Shown here: positions 1 through 14,300 of the stretch, in pieces
Layout of the letters: every line of letters starts with the position of its first letter
Position numbering within the stretch: the stretch's first letter is position 1
DNA from: an uncultured Acidobacteriota bacterium
Lineage (GTDB): Bacteria; Acidobacteriota; Blastocatellia; RBC074
Reading direction: 5' to 3'
Assembly: GCA_937967285.1 (NCBI GenBank)
Contig: CALBSU010000070.1
Coordinates: 1-14,638 of the forward strand
Length of the DNA: 14,638 nt
The notes under the pieces: generated by a model
The model's database searches: none
What the model saw: only the letters and a program-made list of their open reading frames with translations
Told to the model about the DNA's origin: nothing
Translations under genes and position numbers: made by a program

Positions 1-93
1 TAAATCGCCCGGGCTATTATCAAACCGTCCCTGCCGGGACGAAAAAGTGTCCTGACATCAGCTTTGGAACCCTCATCAACCCAACATCGTGCC

Positions 94-535
<442 letters not shown>

Positions 536-548
536 ACCTTGTCCTCGT

Positions 549-1643
<1,095 letters not shown>

Positions 1644-1667
1644 TTAATCCTCGAAATGAATAATAAG

Positions 1668-1714
<47 letters not shown>

Positions 1715-1783
1715 GGAGAGTGATAAGTTTCAGATTTTTTTGGTTTATACGATATTCCCCATGCGCACAGAGATTTGACGTCA

Positions 1784-1831
<48 letters not shown>

Positions 1832-1887
1832 TTAAGGGTTTGTTGCCCGAAACTCAACAACGGCGACTGAACCCTCAAATCGCCATG

Positions 1888-1896
1888 TGCTATACT
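1888..1896 (+). promoter_or_regulatory. Possible extended -10 promoter for the LecA-like gene
   Basis: TGC immediately before TATACT (1891-1896) gives an extended -10 (TGn-TATACT). No good -35 is visible at 17-18 bp; CTGAAC lies about 19 bp upstream. Transcription would begin near 1903, leaving a 5' leader of about 100 nt before the ATG at 2004. Confidence 0.4.
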
Positions 1897-2003
1897 TTCA
1901 ACCATTCAATCGGGACTCGAATAAGTGTTGAAAAGTCTATACATTAAATGCGCGGAGACGCCTGAATGGTGCACCGCCCGTAATCGATCAGGCAGGTGAA
2001 CTG

Positions 2004-3032
2004 ATGCGAAAAATTCTTTTGACGATCGTCCTTCTTGGACTGACAGCCGGCGCTGTACTGGCGGATACGATCTATCTGCGCGACGGCAGCGTGATCAACG
2101 GAACATTCCTCGGTTACGAGAACGGACAGTTCCTGTTCGAAATCGAGGGAGGTCGGCGGATCAGGTTCAGACCCGATCAGGTGACGCGACTGGTCATCGA
2201 TCGGGGCGCGGGCCCGTCACGGCCCGAATATCCAACGCGCGACCCGAACGAAAACGCGCCGCGATGGGAGACCGTGCCGACCATCAGCGTGCCGCTCCAG
2301 GATCAGTGGATTCGCACCCAGGTTCAGCTTCAGCGCGGCCAGCGCGTCAGGGTCCGGGCGAGCGGCACGGTCACGCTCGAAGGCAGGATTCAGACGGGTC
2401 CCGACGGACTCGAGAACCGGCGCGATGAGGACGCTCCGCTCCCTGAGGCGAACGACGGCGCTCTGATCGCCGCGATCGGACAGGACGTCAATTCGCCGCC
2501 CATCTTCGTCGGCAGCTCCAGCGAGTTCGTCGCCGAGGACGAGGGGGTGCTCTACTTCACCGTCAATCACTGGGAGACGCGCAATGCCCGCGGCGCTTTC
2601 CGCGTCGAGGTCTCGATCGATCGCAACATCTACCCGGTCCAGGATTCCGCTCCCACTCAGGGCCGCGAACAGACCATCACCGTTCGCGCCGATCAGCCAT
2701 GGACCGATACCGGGATCGATGTCGAACCCGGCATGACTTTCCAGATCGTCGCCGAGGGGGAGATCTTCGTCACCAGCCGCTTCCGCAGCGGTCCCGACGG
2801 CAACCCCGATGCGATGGGCAGAAATTCGGCTTACCCGGTTCAGGATCACGGCCCCGGCGCGCTGATCGCCAAGATCCGTTATCGCAACGGACGTGACTCG
2901 AACGTCCTCTTCCTCGGCTCGCAGAGCAGCCCGCAGGCCGAACCGAATGAATACGGACGCCTCCTGATCGGAATCAACGACGACAACTTCCGTGATAACA
3001 GGGGATCCTATCGGGTGACGATTCGATGGTGA
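2004..3032 (+). CDS. Exported protein with two LecA/PA-IL-like sugar-binding domains
   Basis: A 342-residue protein with a clear signal peptide (basic MRK start, hydrophobic core, cleavage likely after AVLA at about residue 20). A short beta-rich segment follows (about 21-70), built around a '[14 protein letters not shown]' pattern. Two similar domains come next (about 95-210 and 222-342), each with a GALIA-x-I block and a terminal G-(S/A)-(Y/F)-R-V strand, as in Pseudomonas LecA. In the second copy the run before that strand, [12 protein letters not shown], retains the Asp/Asn pattern that binds calcium in LecA. The first copy, [12 protein letters not shown], has largely lost it. AGGTGA at 1994-1999 supports the ATG. 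Surface or periplasmic carbohydrate binding is the likely role, from the domain match only. The gene is convergent with ldcA, with an inverted heptamer element in between. Confidence 0.8.
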   Translation: MRKILLTIVLLGLTAGAVLADTIYLRDGSVINGTFLGYENGQFLFEIEGGRRIRFRPDQVTRLVIDRGAGPSRPEYPTRDPNENAPRWETVPTISVPLQDQWIRTQVQLQRGQRVRVRASGTVTLEGRIQTGPDGLENRRDEDAPLPEANDGALIAAIGQDVNSPPIFVGSSSEFVAEDEGVLYFTVNHWETRNARGAFRVEVSIDRNIYPVQDSAPTQGREQTITVRADQPWTDTGIDVEPGMTFQIVAEGEIFVTSRFRSGPDGNPDAMGRNSAYPVQDHGPGALIAKIRYRNGRDSNVLFLGSQSSPQAEPNEYGRLLIGINDDNFRDNRGSYRVTIRW

Positions 3033-3076
<44 letters not shown>

Positions 3077-3104
3077 ATTTTGGAACCGTACCTGCAGCAT
3101 CGCA

Positions 3105-4070
<966 letters not shown>

Positions 4071-4106
4071 GGGAATAGTTTCCGGTTGTTACTGTTCAAC
4101 CCCTGA

Positions 4107-4273
4107 GAAAAATAGATTAGACGCCAAGGCGCCAAGATTGCCAAGATTGAATTATGGGTGAGATGTCTCATGCTCTCTCCCTCTCGCCGTTCGAAGATCG
4201 GTTAGGCCCGTATCTTCATTGCCTGAATAAATCCTGGCCCTCTTGGCGCCTTGGCGTCCAATCTGGTTTTTTC
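4107..4273. mobile_element. MITE-like element with terminal inverted repeats
   Basis: The arms 4114-4137 and 4241-4264 are reverse complements over 24 bp with one mismatch. Both are built on ACGCCAAGGCGCCAAG. Matching GAAAAA / TTTTTTC flanks extend the symmetry to about 4107-4273. Inside the left arm CCAAGATTG is repeated directly (4132-4140, 4141-4149). No transposase frame is present in about 167 bp, so it would have to be mobilised in trans. No clear target-site duplication was found. Confidence 0.6.
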
Positions 4274-4320
4274 AATGGGGAGCGGTTACTTCCTGTTTCT
4301 GTAACGGCGCGATTTTAAAT

Positions 4321-4326
4321 TACAAT
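4321..4326 (+). promoter_or_regulatory. Possible -10 element for the rhodanese gene
   Basis: TACAAT, in the A/T-rich run TTTTAAATTACAAT, is one base from the consensus -10. The -35 position at 17-18 bp (TTCTGT / TCTGTA) is poor. It lies about 85 nt upstream of the start codon. Confidence 0.3.
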
Positions 4327-4412
4327 GAACGGAGCTTATGATCTCACCCGCGCGTCATGAGCAATCGCCGCATGATAATGATTGAGCGGCCGGAGAACAA
4401 TTTCGGAGAAGA

Positions 4413-4826
<414 letters not shown>

Positions 4827-4842
4827 TTTCAGGGCGGGAAAA

Positions 4843-4877
4843 GCCCCCGATGATCGCATCGGGGGCGGGATTTCTTT
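4843..4877. terminator. Bidirectional terminator between the rhodanese gene and dksA-like gene
   Basis: GCCCCCGATG (4843-4852) and CATCGGGGGC (4857-4866) form a perfect 10-bp stem with an ATCG loop. On the plus strand GGGATTTCTTT follows; on the minus strand TTTT follows. It lies between convergent genes, so it can end both transcripts. Confidence 0.85.
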
Positions 4878-4880
4878 ATC

Positions 4881-5264
<384 letters not shown>

Positions 5265-5307
5265 AGTAGTAATCGAAATAAAAAAAACTGTTTATTCTCG
5301 CCTTCAT

Positions 5308-5775
5308 TCAATCGCGGTGATAAGGCAGTCCCGCCAGCAGAGTGAAGGCCCTGTAGACCTGTTCGGTCAGGATGACGCGCGCCAGTTCGTGGGTCAGCGT
5401 CATCTTCGAGAGCGACAACTGCAGATCGGCGCGTTCCCTGATCGCCTGATCCACACCGGCGAAACCGCCGATGACGAAAGCCATCCTTTTGACGCCGTTC
5501 CCTCTGCTGCGTTCGATGAGGTCGCCCAGTTCGACCGATCTCATCTGCGAGCCGCGCTCATCGAGCAGAACCACGAAATCATCGCGCTGAACCGCCGCCG
5601 CAAGCCTCGCGCTTTCGGTGGCGGCGACCTTATCCTCGTCGGAACCGGAGCGCTGTTCCTTCAGCTCGCTCACCTCGACCTGCGCGTAACGCCTGATCCG
5701 TCCCAGATATTCGTCGGTCAGCGCCGCGCAATTCCGGTCTCTGGTTTTTCCGATCCAGACGAAGTGCAGACGCAT
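5308..5775 (-). CDS. rlmH: 23S rRNA (pseudouridine1915-N3)-methyltransferase RlmH
   Basis: 155 residues, the usual RlmH length. This SPOUT-fold enzyme uses S-adenosylmethionine to methylate pseudouridine 1915 in helix 69 of 23S rRNA on the assembled ribosome. Visible marks are the [10 protein letters not shown] loop and the knot segment [23 protein letters not shown]. The terminal G-x-PYHRD tail is also characteristic and is needed for binding in known members. It lies 25 nt downstream of rsfS in the same operon, a very common bacterial pairing. Confidence 0.96.
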   Translation of the reverse strand: MRLHFVWIGKTRDRNCAALTDEYLGRIRRYAQVEVSELKEQRSGSDEDKVAATESARLAAAVQRDDFVVLLDERGSQMRSVELGDLIERSRGNGVKRMAFVIGGFAGVDQAIRERADLQLSLSKMTLTHELARVILTEQVYRAFTLLAGLPYHRD

Positions 5776-5800
5776 CTCGCGACCCCGAAAAGTCGACCGA

Positions 5801-6211
5801 TCAGAGCGTGACGCGTTCGGCGTCCCGCCAGAGGCGCTCGAGGTCGTAAAACTTCCGCGCCTGCTCGACGAAGATGTGAACGACGAATGCCCCGTAATCG
5901 ATCAGGATCCACTCGCCGGACTGATAACCTTCGGTATGCAGCGGACGGACCTTGATCTTCTTCAGCTTGTCGGTCACCTCATCGGCGATCGCCTGCACCT
6001 GCCGCGACGAGTTCCCAGTGCAGATGATGAAGAAGTCCGTGAACTCGGTCAGTTCGACCAGCCTCAGGACGGTGATATCCTCGGCCTTCTTCTCCTCGGC
6101 GCAATGAACCGCCAGCCTGACCTGCTCGAATATCTGCTCGTCCACCGTCAGCGAACTTTCGATCGCCGGAGCTTCTTCAGCAGCCTTGCTTTTTGTGACA
6201 ACTCTTCCCAT
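5801..6211 (-). CDS. rsfS: Ribosomal silencing factor RsfS
   Basis: 136 residues. RsfS binds protein L14 on the large subunit and blocks joining of the subunits when nutrients are low. The family core is clear: [20 protein letters not shown], then [14 protein letters not shown] and [19 protein letters not shown]. An N-terminal extension of about 20 residues ([13 protein letters not shown]...) is longer than in many members and looks disordered. It is 5 nt from the end of nadD, implying tight co-transcription; no clear ribosome site is seen, so translation may be coupled. Confidence 0.95.
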   Translation of the reverse strand: MGRVVTKSKAAEEAPAIESSLTVDEQIFEQVRLAVHCAEEKKAEDITVLRLVELTEFTDFFIICTGNSSRQVQAIADEVTDKLKKIKVRPLHTEGYQSGEWILIDYGAFVVHIFVEQARKFYDLERLWRDAERVTL

Positions 6212-6216
6212 TAAAA

Positions 6217-6867
6217 TTACCGGTACAAACCGTATTTGCCGATGTATGCCGCGACGGCCGGCGGTATCAGCTTGTCGATGCCCGCCCCCTGAGCCGCCAT
6301 CTCCCGGATCCCCGTCGACGAGACATCCACTGAAACGTAGTCGGTCAGGAAGATCCTCCCGGATGCGAGATCGGCTTCCGAAGGCGCCCTGCCGCCCCGC
6401 AGATCCGCGACCGTCTGCCTGATGTCCGTCGGCAGGTGGCCGGCCGGATCCTGCGCCAGGTCGACACCCGGACGCATCGAGACGATGACATCGTATTCTT
6501 TCAGGATCCGTTCGTATTCGCGCCAGAGTGTTATCTCTCTGAACGAATCGGATCCCATGACAAAAAACAGACGGGCCCCCGGATAGTGCATCCTGAGCAG
6601 GCCCAGCGTTTCGACAGTGTACGGACGCGAGGGCGCCTCGAGTTCGACCGTCGAGATCTCAATCCTCGGCGCGTCGGCCGTGGCCAGCGCCAGCATCGCC
6701 ATCCGATGATACGGAGAGCCGATCGCCTGACCCCGCTTGTGCGGCGGAACGAAGGCCGGCACCAGCAGCAGCCTCTCCAGATCGAAGGCGCCGATCAGCG
6801 CCTCGGCTATCCGCAAATGGCCGTTGTGGATCGGATCGAAAGTGCCTCCGTAAACTCCTATCCGCAA
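6217..6867 (-). CDS. nadD: Nicotinate-mononucleotide adenylyltransferase
   Basis: 216 residues. It transfers AMP from ATP to nicotinate mononucleotide in NAD synthesis. The nucleotidyltransferase signature [12 protein letters not shown] is at residues 7-18 and contains the catalytic HxGH (H14, H17). PPHK (near 41-44) helps bind the substrate, and SSTGIR (183-188) is the second ATP site. Length and motifs are standard. It lies between obgE and rsfS, as in many bacteria. Confidence 0.96.
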   Translation of the reverse strand: MRIGVYGGTFDPIHNGHLRIAEALIGAFDLERLLLVPAFVPPHKRGQAIGSPYHRMAMLALATADAPRIEISTVELEAPSRPYTVETLGLLRMHYPGARLFFVMGSDSFREITLWREYERILKEYDVIVSMRPGVDLAQDPAGHLPTDIRQTVADLRGGRAPSEADLASGRIFLTDYVSVDVSSTGIREMAAQGAGIDKLIPPAVAAYIGKYGLYR

Positions 6868-6886
6868 ACTGACCTCGCACTGTCTC

Positions 6887-7912
6887 TCAGGAAGCCGCCG
6901 ATGCGTTTTCGGCCTGCTTCATCTCGTCGAGCTTGCGGCCGATCGCATAGATCAGCTCTTTCAGCCCGTCGCCGGTCGCCGCAGAGATCTTATGAAACTC
7001 CAGACCGCGCGCCCGGCAGAACTTTTCGAATTCCGCCAGTCGTTCTTCATCGTCGAGCGCGTCCGTCTTCGTGGCCACGACGATCTTCGGCTTGCGCGCA
7101 ACGTCGCGACTGTAGGACTCGAGTTCGCGGCTCACGGTCTGGTAATCAGCAACCGGATCGCGCGCTAGTCCCGATATGTCGACCATATGCAGGAGCAGCT
7201 TGGTTCGCTCGATATGTCGCAGGAACTGGTCGCCCAGTCCGGAACCGGTGTGCGCACCTTCGATCAGTCCGGGGATATCCGCGACTACGAATGTCCGGTA
7301 GTCGCCCATGTCGACCACGCCGAGGTGGGGCTCCAGGGTGGTGAAGGGATAATCGGCTATTTTGGGACGGGCCGCCGATATTCGCGAGATCAGCGTGGAC
7401 TTGCCAGCGTTGGGCAGTCCCACCAGACCGACATCCGCGATCAGCTTCAGTTCAAGCCGCAGGATTCGCGACTCGCCTTGTCTTCCATCCTCGTGGTGAC
7501 GCGGAGCGCGATTGGTCGAGGACGCGAACTGCGCATTGCCTCTTCCTCCGCGACCGCCCTGCGCCACCTGGACGCGCTCGCCGGGGCTGGTGAAGTCATG
7601 AACCAGCTCATCGGTTTCTTCATCAAAGACCATGGTTCCGACCGGAACCTGCAGGACGATGTCCTTGCCGTTCGCGCCATGCCGTTTGCTGCCCTCGCCA
7701 TGACGGCCGCGGCCGGCCGTGTGCTCGGGGTTGTAGCGAAAGTGAAGCAGGGTGTTCATCCCCTCGGTGGATTCGAGGAAGATCGACCCCCCGTTGCCTC
7801 CGTCACCTCCGCTGGGACCGCCGCGCGGAACGAACTTCTCTCTCCGAAAAGCTGTCACCCCGTTGCCGCCGTCGCCTCCGCGAACCTGGATCCTGGCACG
7901 GTCGATAAACAT
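6887..7912 (-). CDS. obgE: Obg family GTPase (CgtA), large-subunit assembly
   Basis: 341 residues. Obg GTPases act in maturation of the 50S subunit and sense GTP/ppGpp. The glycine-rich Obg fold covers 1-158 (for example [13 protein letters not shown]). The G domain follows: G1 GLPNAGKS (165-172), G2 DYPFTT (187-192), G3 DIPG (212-215), G5 SAATG (310-314). G4 reads TKTD (281-284) where NKxD is usual, so the Asn that contacts the guanine base is Thr here. There is no extra C-terminal OCT domain, so this is the short form. It is 20 nt after rpmA and 19 nt before nadD. Confidence 0.95.
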   Translation of the reverse strand: MFIDRARIQVRGGDGGNGVTAFRREKFVPRGGPSGGDGGNGGSIFLESTEGMNTLLHFRYNPEHTAGRGRHGEGSKRHGANGKDIVLQVPVGTMVFDEETDELVHDFTSPGERVQVAQGGRGGRGNAQFASSTNRAPRHHEDGRQGESRILRLELKLIADVGLVGLPNAGKSTLISRISAARPKIADYPFTTLEPHLGVVDMGDYRTFVVADIPGLIEGAHTGSGLGDQFLRHIERTKLLLHMVDISGLARDPVADYQTVSRELESYSRDVARKPKIVVATKTDALDDEERLAEFEKFCRARGLEFHKISAATGDGLKELIYAIGRKLDEMKQAENASAAS

Positions 7913-7932
7913 GACGGGTCAAACGGCGGCGA

Positions 7933-8190
7933 TTACTCCGCCGGATAGACGCTGATGAAACGGCCTTTGCGGCCGCGGTCCTCGAACTTGACGATTCCCG
8001 TCACCTTCGCGAACAGCGTGTCGTCGCTTCCGATGCCGACATTGTTGCCGGGCTTGAAACGAGTCCCCCGCTGACGGACCAGAATCGATCCGCCCGATAC
8101 CAGCTCGCCGCCGAAACGCTTGACGCCCAGCCGCTGCGCGGCTGAATCACGACCGTTGCGTGAACTGCCTACACCTTTCTTGTGTGCCAT
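7933..8190 (-). CDS. rpmA: 50S ribosomal protein L27
   Basis: 85 residues, begins [16 protein letters not shown] and contains [14 protein letters not shown], both diagnostic for bL27. The flexible N-terminus reaches the peptidyl-transferase centre. There is no extra cleaved N-terminal peptide of the Firmicutes kind. It lies 51 nt downstream of rplU. Confidence 0.97.
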   Translation of the reverse strand: MAHKKGVGSSRNGRDSAAQRLGVKRFGGELVSGGSILVRQRGTRFKPGNNVGIGSDDTLFAKVTGIVKFEDRGRKGRFISVYPAE

Positions 8191-8241
8191 TTCCGTTACT
8201 CCATTTGACTCGATCGCTGCCGCCCGATCGGCGGCCCATCA

Positions 8242-8556
<315 letters not shown>

Positions 8557-8597
8557 TGCTTCTATCCTCCATATTTTCTTACAACAGAAAGCCGCAG

Positions 8598-8627
8598 ATT
8601 ATAGTTGCTAATGGAGAAGGGTGTCAA
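8598..8627 (-). promoter_or_regulatory. Sigma-70 promoter of the rplU operon
   Basis: On the minus strand TTGACA (8622-8627) is followed after 18 bp by TATAAT (8598-8603). Both hexamers match the housekeeping consensus perfectly. Transcription would start near 8590, about 35 nt before the rplU start, so there is no room for a long L21 autoregulatory leader. Confidence 0.88.
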
Positions 8628-8692
8628 CTGCCCCCGCTCCCTCGCCGCATTTATTGTCAGGTTGGTATTCATTAATAAAAAATGTCCGGGGA

Positions 8693-8723
8693 TTGAAATA
8701 AAACGGGCGCGAATGGATATATA
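8693..8723 (+). promoter_or_regulatory. Possible promoter of the ECF sigma operon
   Basis: TTGAAA (8693-8698) and ATATAT or TATATA (8717-8723) are 18-19 bp apart, a fair housekeeping-type match. Transcription would start near 8730. An autoregulated ECF-type promoter (a GGAAC -35) was not seen. Confidence 0.4.
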
Positions 8724-8740
8724 GAAGATGACGCGCGAAG

Positions 8741-9304
<564 letters not shown>

Positions 9305-9342
9305 TTCGTGGAGCCGCGCAACTGACGGGTGTGTGACGTGAA

Positions 9343-10269
9343 ATGCAAGTAATCGATTGTCGAAATTACAGGGAACTGCTCGATTCATACCTCTCGGAGG
9401 AGCTGTCGGTCGAGACCAATCACGCGATGCTCAGGCATACGGAGATGTGCCAGGGCTGTCGCGGCGAGATGGCCGCGCGGCGGCGCCTGAGAGCTGTGCT
9501 CAAGCGGGCCTGTTCGACCGATCGCCTCGGGGCGGAGGCGGAGCAGCGGCTGCGCGATTGTCTCAGGCGCGAGACGGCGGGTGGCGTAGCGGCAATCGGC
9601 TGGGGGCGGCGACTGCGCCGTCTGTTCGAGGTTCGCGGACTGTTTCATCTGGCCGCGGCGGTGGCTGTTGCGGCGGTTATCACGGCCGGCATCGGGGCGT
9701 GGCTCTACGGCGCATTCGACGGCCCGATCGCGCGGCCCGATCTGGCCCTCAGCCCGGCTCTGTTCGAGCAGGCGGCCGGAGATCACGAGCACTGCGGCCT
9801 CAAGTTCGCGGTTCTCAGCGGACCGTTCGAGATGCCGGATTCAGCCGTCAATTACGATCCGTCCTACGCCGGACTCGAAAAAGTCGTTGCGCCGGCGGCC
9901 GCGGGGCTCGAACTTCGCACCGTTCACCTCTGCGGCCACAAGGGCCGCCAGTTCGCTCATCTGGTCTATGCCGGCGAGGGCTCGCTGATCTCGCTGCTGG
10001 TGACAGAGCGGGACGGCAAGGCTCTCGATATGGATCAGATTCCGACCGATGACGGCATCGCCGCCGGGATGCAGACGGCCCGGCGCGAAAACCTCTCGAT
10101 CGGCGCTTTCCAGACTACGCGCCACGTGGTGGCGGTGGTCTCCGATCTGGAGGCCGAAAAGAACAGGCTCATGGCGGAACGGCTGGCGACGCCGCTCACG
10201 GAGCATCTGCGGAGGTTCGAACAGCAGACAGCCATGTTGTCGCGGATATCATTTATCGGCCGGCGATAA
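9343..10269 (+). CDS. Membrane-anchored zinc-finger anti-sigma factor
   Basis: 308 residues. The N-terminal zinc-binding domain has H32-x3-C36-x2-C39, with C6 as the likely fourth ligand, as in zf-HC2/ZAS anti-sigma factors. One membrane helix (about 100-125) follows an Arg-rich stretch (RRLRRLF), which places the N-terminus inside and about 180 residues outside. The outer domain has two His/Cys clusters: DHEHC (147-151) and HLCGH (195-199). They could bind a metal or form a redox switch, which would suit signal sensing. The upstream gene is the partner sigma factor. The ribosome site is weak. Partner assignment is secure from context; the signal is not known. Confidence 0.87.
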   Translation: MQVIDCRNYRELLDSYLSEELSVETNHAMLRHTEMCQGCRGEMAARRRLRAVLKRACSTDRLGAEAEQRLRDCLRRETAGGVAAIGWGRRLRRLFEVRGLFHLAAAVAVAAVITAGIGAWLYGAFDGPIARPDLALSPALFEQAAGDHEHCGLKFAVLSGPFEMPDSAVNYDPSYAGLEKVVAPAAAGLELRTVHLCGHKGRQFAHLVYAGEGSLISLLVTERDGKALDMDQIPTDDGIAAGMQTARRENLSIGAFQTTRHVVAVVSDLEAEKNRLMAERLATPLTEHLRRFEQQTAMLSRISFIGRR

Positions 10270-10306
10270 TGACCGGCCGGGGAGAAGAAGGGAGAAGTTT
10301 ATCGGC

Positions 10307-11017
10307 ATGCAAACCGCAACCAGCCTCAGATTCACGGAGCTCGATTCCCCCGTCGATCGGCGATTGGCTGCTCGCCTGCTCGCGCTTCCGCATATCGAAC
10401 GCACTTTCTGGCGCGGTATGTCCGTCTACAAGCCGGAGGATCAGGTCTCGAGCATCTACGTGCTGCTCAAAGGGAGGGTCAAGATCATCCGTTCGTCGAT
10501 CGAGGGGCAGCAGAAGATCCTCTCGCTCCGTTACCAGGGCGATCTCTTCGGAGAACTGGCACTGGCCGGCCCGACGGTCGAGTCTGTCCGCAGCGACGAA
10601 GCGATCGCGCTCGATTCGGCGCGGGTCGCCGTCATCCGGCTGGCCGACTTCCGCCAGGCGATCAGGCGCGATGAAGAACTGATGAGTCTGACCATGCAGT
10701 ATCTGGCCGCCAGACTGGCCGAATCGGGGCGTCACATCGAATCGCTCGTCTTCGACAACAATCACCGAAGGCTGGCTCGCCTGCTGGTCGATCTGGCCCG
10801 CGAGGCCGGACAGAACGGGGAGTCGAGCGTCAGGCTGACCCACGAGGAACTGGCCGAGATGATCGGCTCGACGCGCGAGGTCGTCACCGCCATGATGATC
10901 GAGTTCCGGCAGCGCAAGCTGATCGATTACAAACGCGGCGATATCCGGCCCAACCTGGCGAAACTGCTCAGGTTCCTCTCCGCCGCGCAGGATTCGGTCG
11001 GCCTGACGGAAGTTTGA
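10307..11017 (+). CDS. Crp/Fnr family transcription regulator
   Basis: 236 residues from the ATG at 10307, chosen because GGAGAAG (10291-10297) lies nine bases upstream. The open frame continues further 5' but overlaps the anti-sigma gene. An N-terminal cyclic-nucleotide-binding fold (about 30-130) contains [10 protein letters not shown] and [11 protein letters not shown]. The C-terminal winged helix-turn-helix has [20 protein letters not shown]. The protein has no cysteine, so it cannot carry an Fnr-type iron-sulfur cluster. The effector is unknown. It begins 37 nt after the anti-sigma gene on the same strand, so the three regulators may form one operon. Confidence 0.92.
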   Translation: MQTATSLRFTELDSPVDRRLAARLLALPHIERTFWRGMSVYKPEDQVSSIYVLLKGRVKIIRSSIEGQQKILSLRYQGDLFGELALAGPTVESVRSDEAIALDSARVAVIRLADFRQAIRRDEELMSLTMQYLAARLAESGRHIESLVFDNNHRRLARLLVDLAREAGQNGESSVRLTHEELAEMIGSTREVVTAMMIEFRQRKLIDYKRGDIRPNLAKLLRFLSAAQDSVGLTEV

Positions 11018-11057
11018 TCCGGGATCCCTGCCTTTCTTTTCGGAAATGATCGGCGCT

Positions 11058-11084
11058 CGGGGGAGGAGACCCGCTCCTCCCCCG
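11058..11084. terminator. GC-rich hairpin after the Crp/Fnr gene, possible terminator
   Basis: CGGGGGAGGAG (11058-11068) pairs with CTCCTCCCCCG (11074-11084), 11 bp with an ACCCG loop. It lies 41 nt after the stop codon. No T-run follows on either strand, so it would be a poor intrinsic terminator; it may instead stop decay or work with Rho. Confidence 0.5.
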
Positions 11085-11118
11085 CCCCGGTCATGCTAAA
11101 TCACGTTGAACTTTACAC

Positions 11119-11147
11119 TTGCCAGCCCTGCACTCTCGCGCTACAAT
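11119..11147 (+). promoter_or_regulatory. Promoter for the SPOR/amidase genes
   Basis: TTGCCA (11119-11124), a 17-bp spacer, then TACAAT (11142-11147): each hexamer is one base from consensus at the ideal spacing. Transcription would start near 11154, giving a leader of about 285 nt before the ATG at 11440. Confidence 0.6.
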
Positions 11148-11238
11148 CCTTAGTCGGCGAGCATAGATTGACTTGCCTGGTGCAAAATCAAGGGCAACGA
11201 TCGGTCCGCTTCAGGTATCGATCCGAATCTGTTCTTTT

Positions 11239-11283
<45 letters not shown>

Positions 11284-11439
11284 TTGTTACAAATCGGCCA
11301 AACCCCCAAGCGCTTACAGTCTGCAGCCGCGCCCCGCAAGCCCTGTATTTGCAAAAATGAGTACACACAATTGTAAGTGCCTGGTCTATGGCAGGCTCAA
11401 CTTCTGGCCTTGCAAGGGTCACATGAGTGGGAGTTCGAT

Positions 11440-12614
<1,175 letters not shown>

Positions 12615-12618
<4 letters not shown>

Positions 12619-14213
12619 GGGGAACGGCCCCACTGAATCCGTCAGAAGACCGGCGCCAAACCGGGAAGAGTCGCAGCTTGAAAACGGACATCATCGGGAT
12701 TCACAGTCAGCGGTCTGGCAACGAGGCGGCGAAGGGGAAGAATCGCGACGCTGAGACGGGGCGTCTCTATTCCAAGATCGTCGAACGATATGCCATGTTC
12801 TTCGACCGCCCCGAGGTCCGCCTGCGGTTCCTCAACAACACGCTCGCCAAGCAGGCCGAGCGTGAAGAGCAGCTCCGCGATTCCCTTAAACGGTTCAGGT
12901 TCCTCGAACGGACACGCTTTTACAGTTGGATCCTGGAGGCGCGGCTTTACAGCGCGATTCTCGAAGAGCTCCGCCTGATGGCCCACGCGGTGCCGAGCGC
13001 CCGCCGACACCAGCTTCAGAACATACAGATCCCGACATCGGCGCGCGCGTTCTATGTGATCTACCAGATGCGCCACGCGTTTTACACGGTCGGCGTGCTG
13101 CTGGTCGGACTGATGCTGTTCGGGCTCTACAGTGCGGCAACGTGGTCGGCGAAGCATGCCAACACCTGGCTGGCGCAGAGGTATCAGCGCGGCCGTGCCC
13201 CGATCGTCGTGGCAACGGTCGGACAGGGCGCCTCGACCGCTCTGGCGGCGACGGGGGCGAAGTTCCTCCCCGGATATAAACCCGAGCGCGTCTGGCTGGT
13301 CGAGCGGGACGGCGAGACCGAGCGGTACAGCAACGGCGCCCGAATCCTGACAAAATATGAGACGGAAAACCACCCGCGCGGCTATTACCTGATTCCGAGG
13401 GGCTCGGAGAGTCTCGGAGAATCGCTCCGCCGCGATCCGGTCGGCATCGTCTATCACACGTCGGAGAGCGACATTCTGCCGTTCACTCAGGACAACAATC
13501 TGTCGATCAGGCAGAGGTCCCAGGGGCTGATCGAATATGTCAGCCGCAACAAATCGTACAATTACCTGATCGACAGGTACGGAGAGATCTACCGGATCGT
13601 CAAGGACGATCACGCCGCGCATCACGCCGGCAATTCGATCTGGGCGGATGAGAAGTACGTCTACGTCGGGCTCAACGAGAGCTTCATCGGAATCAGCTTC
13701 GAGTCGACGAGCACGGCGGGCACGCTCGAGGAGACGCTGACCGACGCCCAGTTCACTGCCGGACGCGCGCTGACCAACGTCCTGCGATCGAAGTACAACA
13801 TCAGCGATGCGAACTGCACGACTCACGGGCTGGTCTCGATCAACCCCGAGAAGATGCTCATCGCTTTTCATCACGACTGGGTCAGAAACTTTCCGTTCGA
13901 GCTGATGGGGCTGTCGGACAAGTACAAGGTCCCGCCGCCGAACATGCTCGATTACGGATTCACCTACGACGAAGAGATTCTGGACAAGCTGGGCCGGACG
14001 CTCTGGCCCGGAGCGATCGCCGCGGAGGAGGGATTCCGCAAGCGCGTCGAGACCGATCGAATCAACCCCGAACTTCTGAGGCGCAAGCTGCGGGACCGTT
14101 ACCGCGCGCAGATGGCCAGAGCGAGGGGATTGCGTACCTCGGACGACACCGACAACCCGCTTTCGGCTCGTAATTCCGGCGACGGCAGCACCGCCGAATC
14201 GGGCGCCAGATAG
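12615..14213 (+). CDS. Membrane-anchored N-acetylmuramoyl-L-alanine amidase (amidase_2/PGRP fold)
   Basis: 532 residues if the GTG at 12615, which overlaps the previous stop, is used. A TTG at 12678 with GGGAAGAG upstream is a good alternative start. A charged, helical N-terminal part of about 150 residues lies inside, then one membrane helix (about 153-176), then an outer catalytic region (about 273-430). Amidase_2 features are IVYHTSES (H281, likely zinc ligand), [20 protein letters not shown] (H336-H337), IGISFES, and [12 protein letters not shown]...FHHDW (H404, H419/H420, D421). The enzyme cuts the bond between N-acetylmuramate and L-alanine in peptidoglycan. The tail after 450 is Arg-rich and then disordered. 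The cytoplasmic domain is unusual for an amidase. Confidence 0.88.
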
Positions 14214-14300
14214 ACCCCGCCAAAGTTGACCGACCCCGGCAGGAAAATAACTTGAATTTACGGGGCGACCCGCAATGTCATTAAGCAATATGGAGGACTA

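Larger units (their letters stand above)
4071..4412. other. Divergent intergenic region between ldcA and the rhodanese gene
   Basis: A 342-nt non-coding gap. Half of it (4107-4273) is a MITE-like element with terminal inverted repeats. The rest holds a possible -10 for the rhodanese gene (TACAAT, 4321-4326) and that gene's leader. No promoter for ldcA could be picked out with confidence. Confidence 0.55.

Noticed and set aside
26..41. CGTCCC-TGCC-GGGACG hairpin near the left edge as a terminator
   Set aside because: The stem is only 6 bp, and neither strand has a convincing T-run after it; the neighbouring gene is outside the window.
1945..2003. A riboswitch before the LecA-like gene
   Set aside because: Only a short hairpin can be drawn; no conserved core of a known class was found and an exported lectin-like gene is not a usual target.
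12642..14288. A 548-residue minus-strand open frame opposite the amidase gene
   Set aside because: The plus strand carries recognisable amidase_2 motifs; the reverse frame reflects GC-rich codon bias only.
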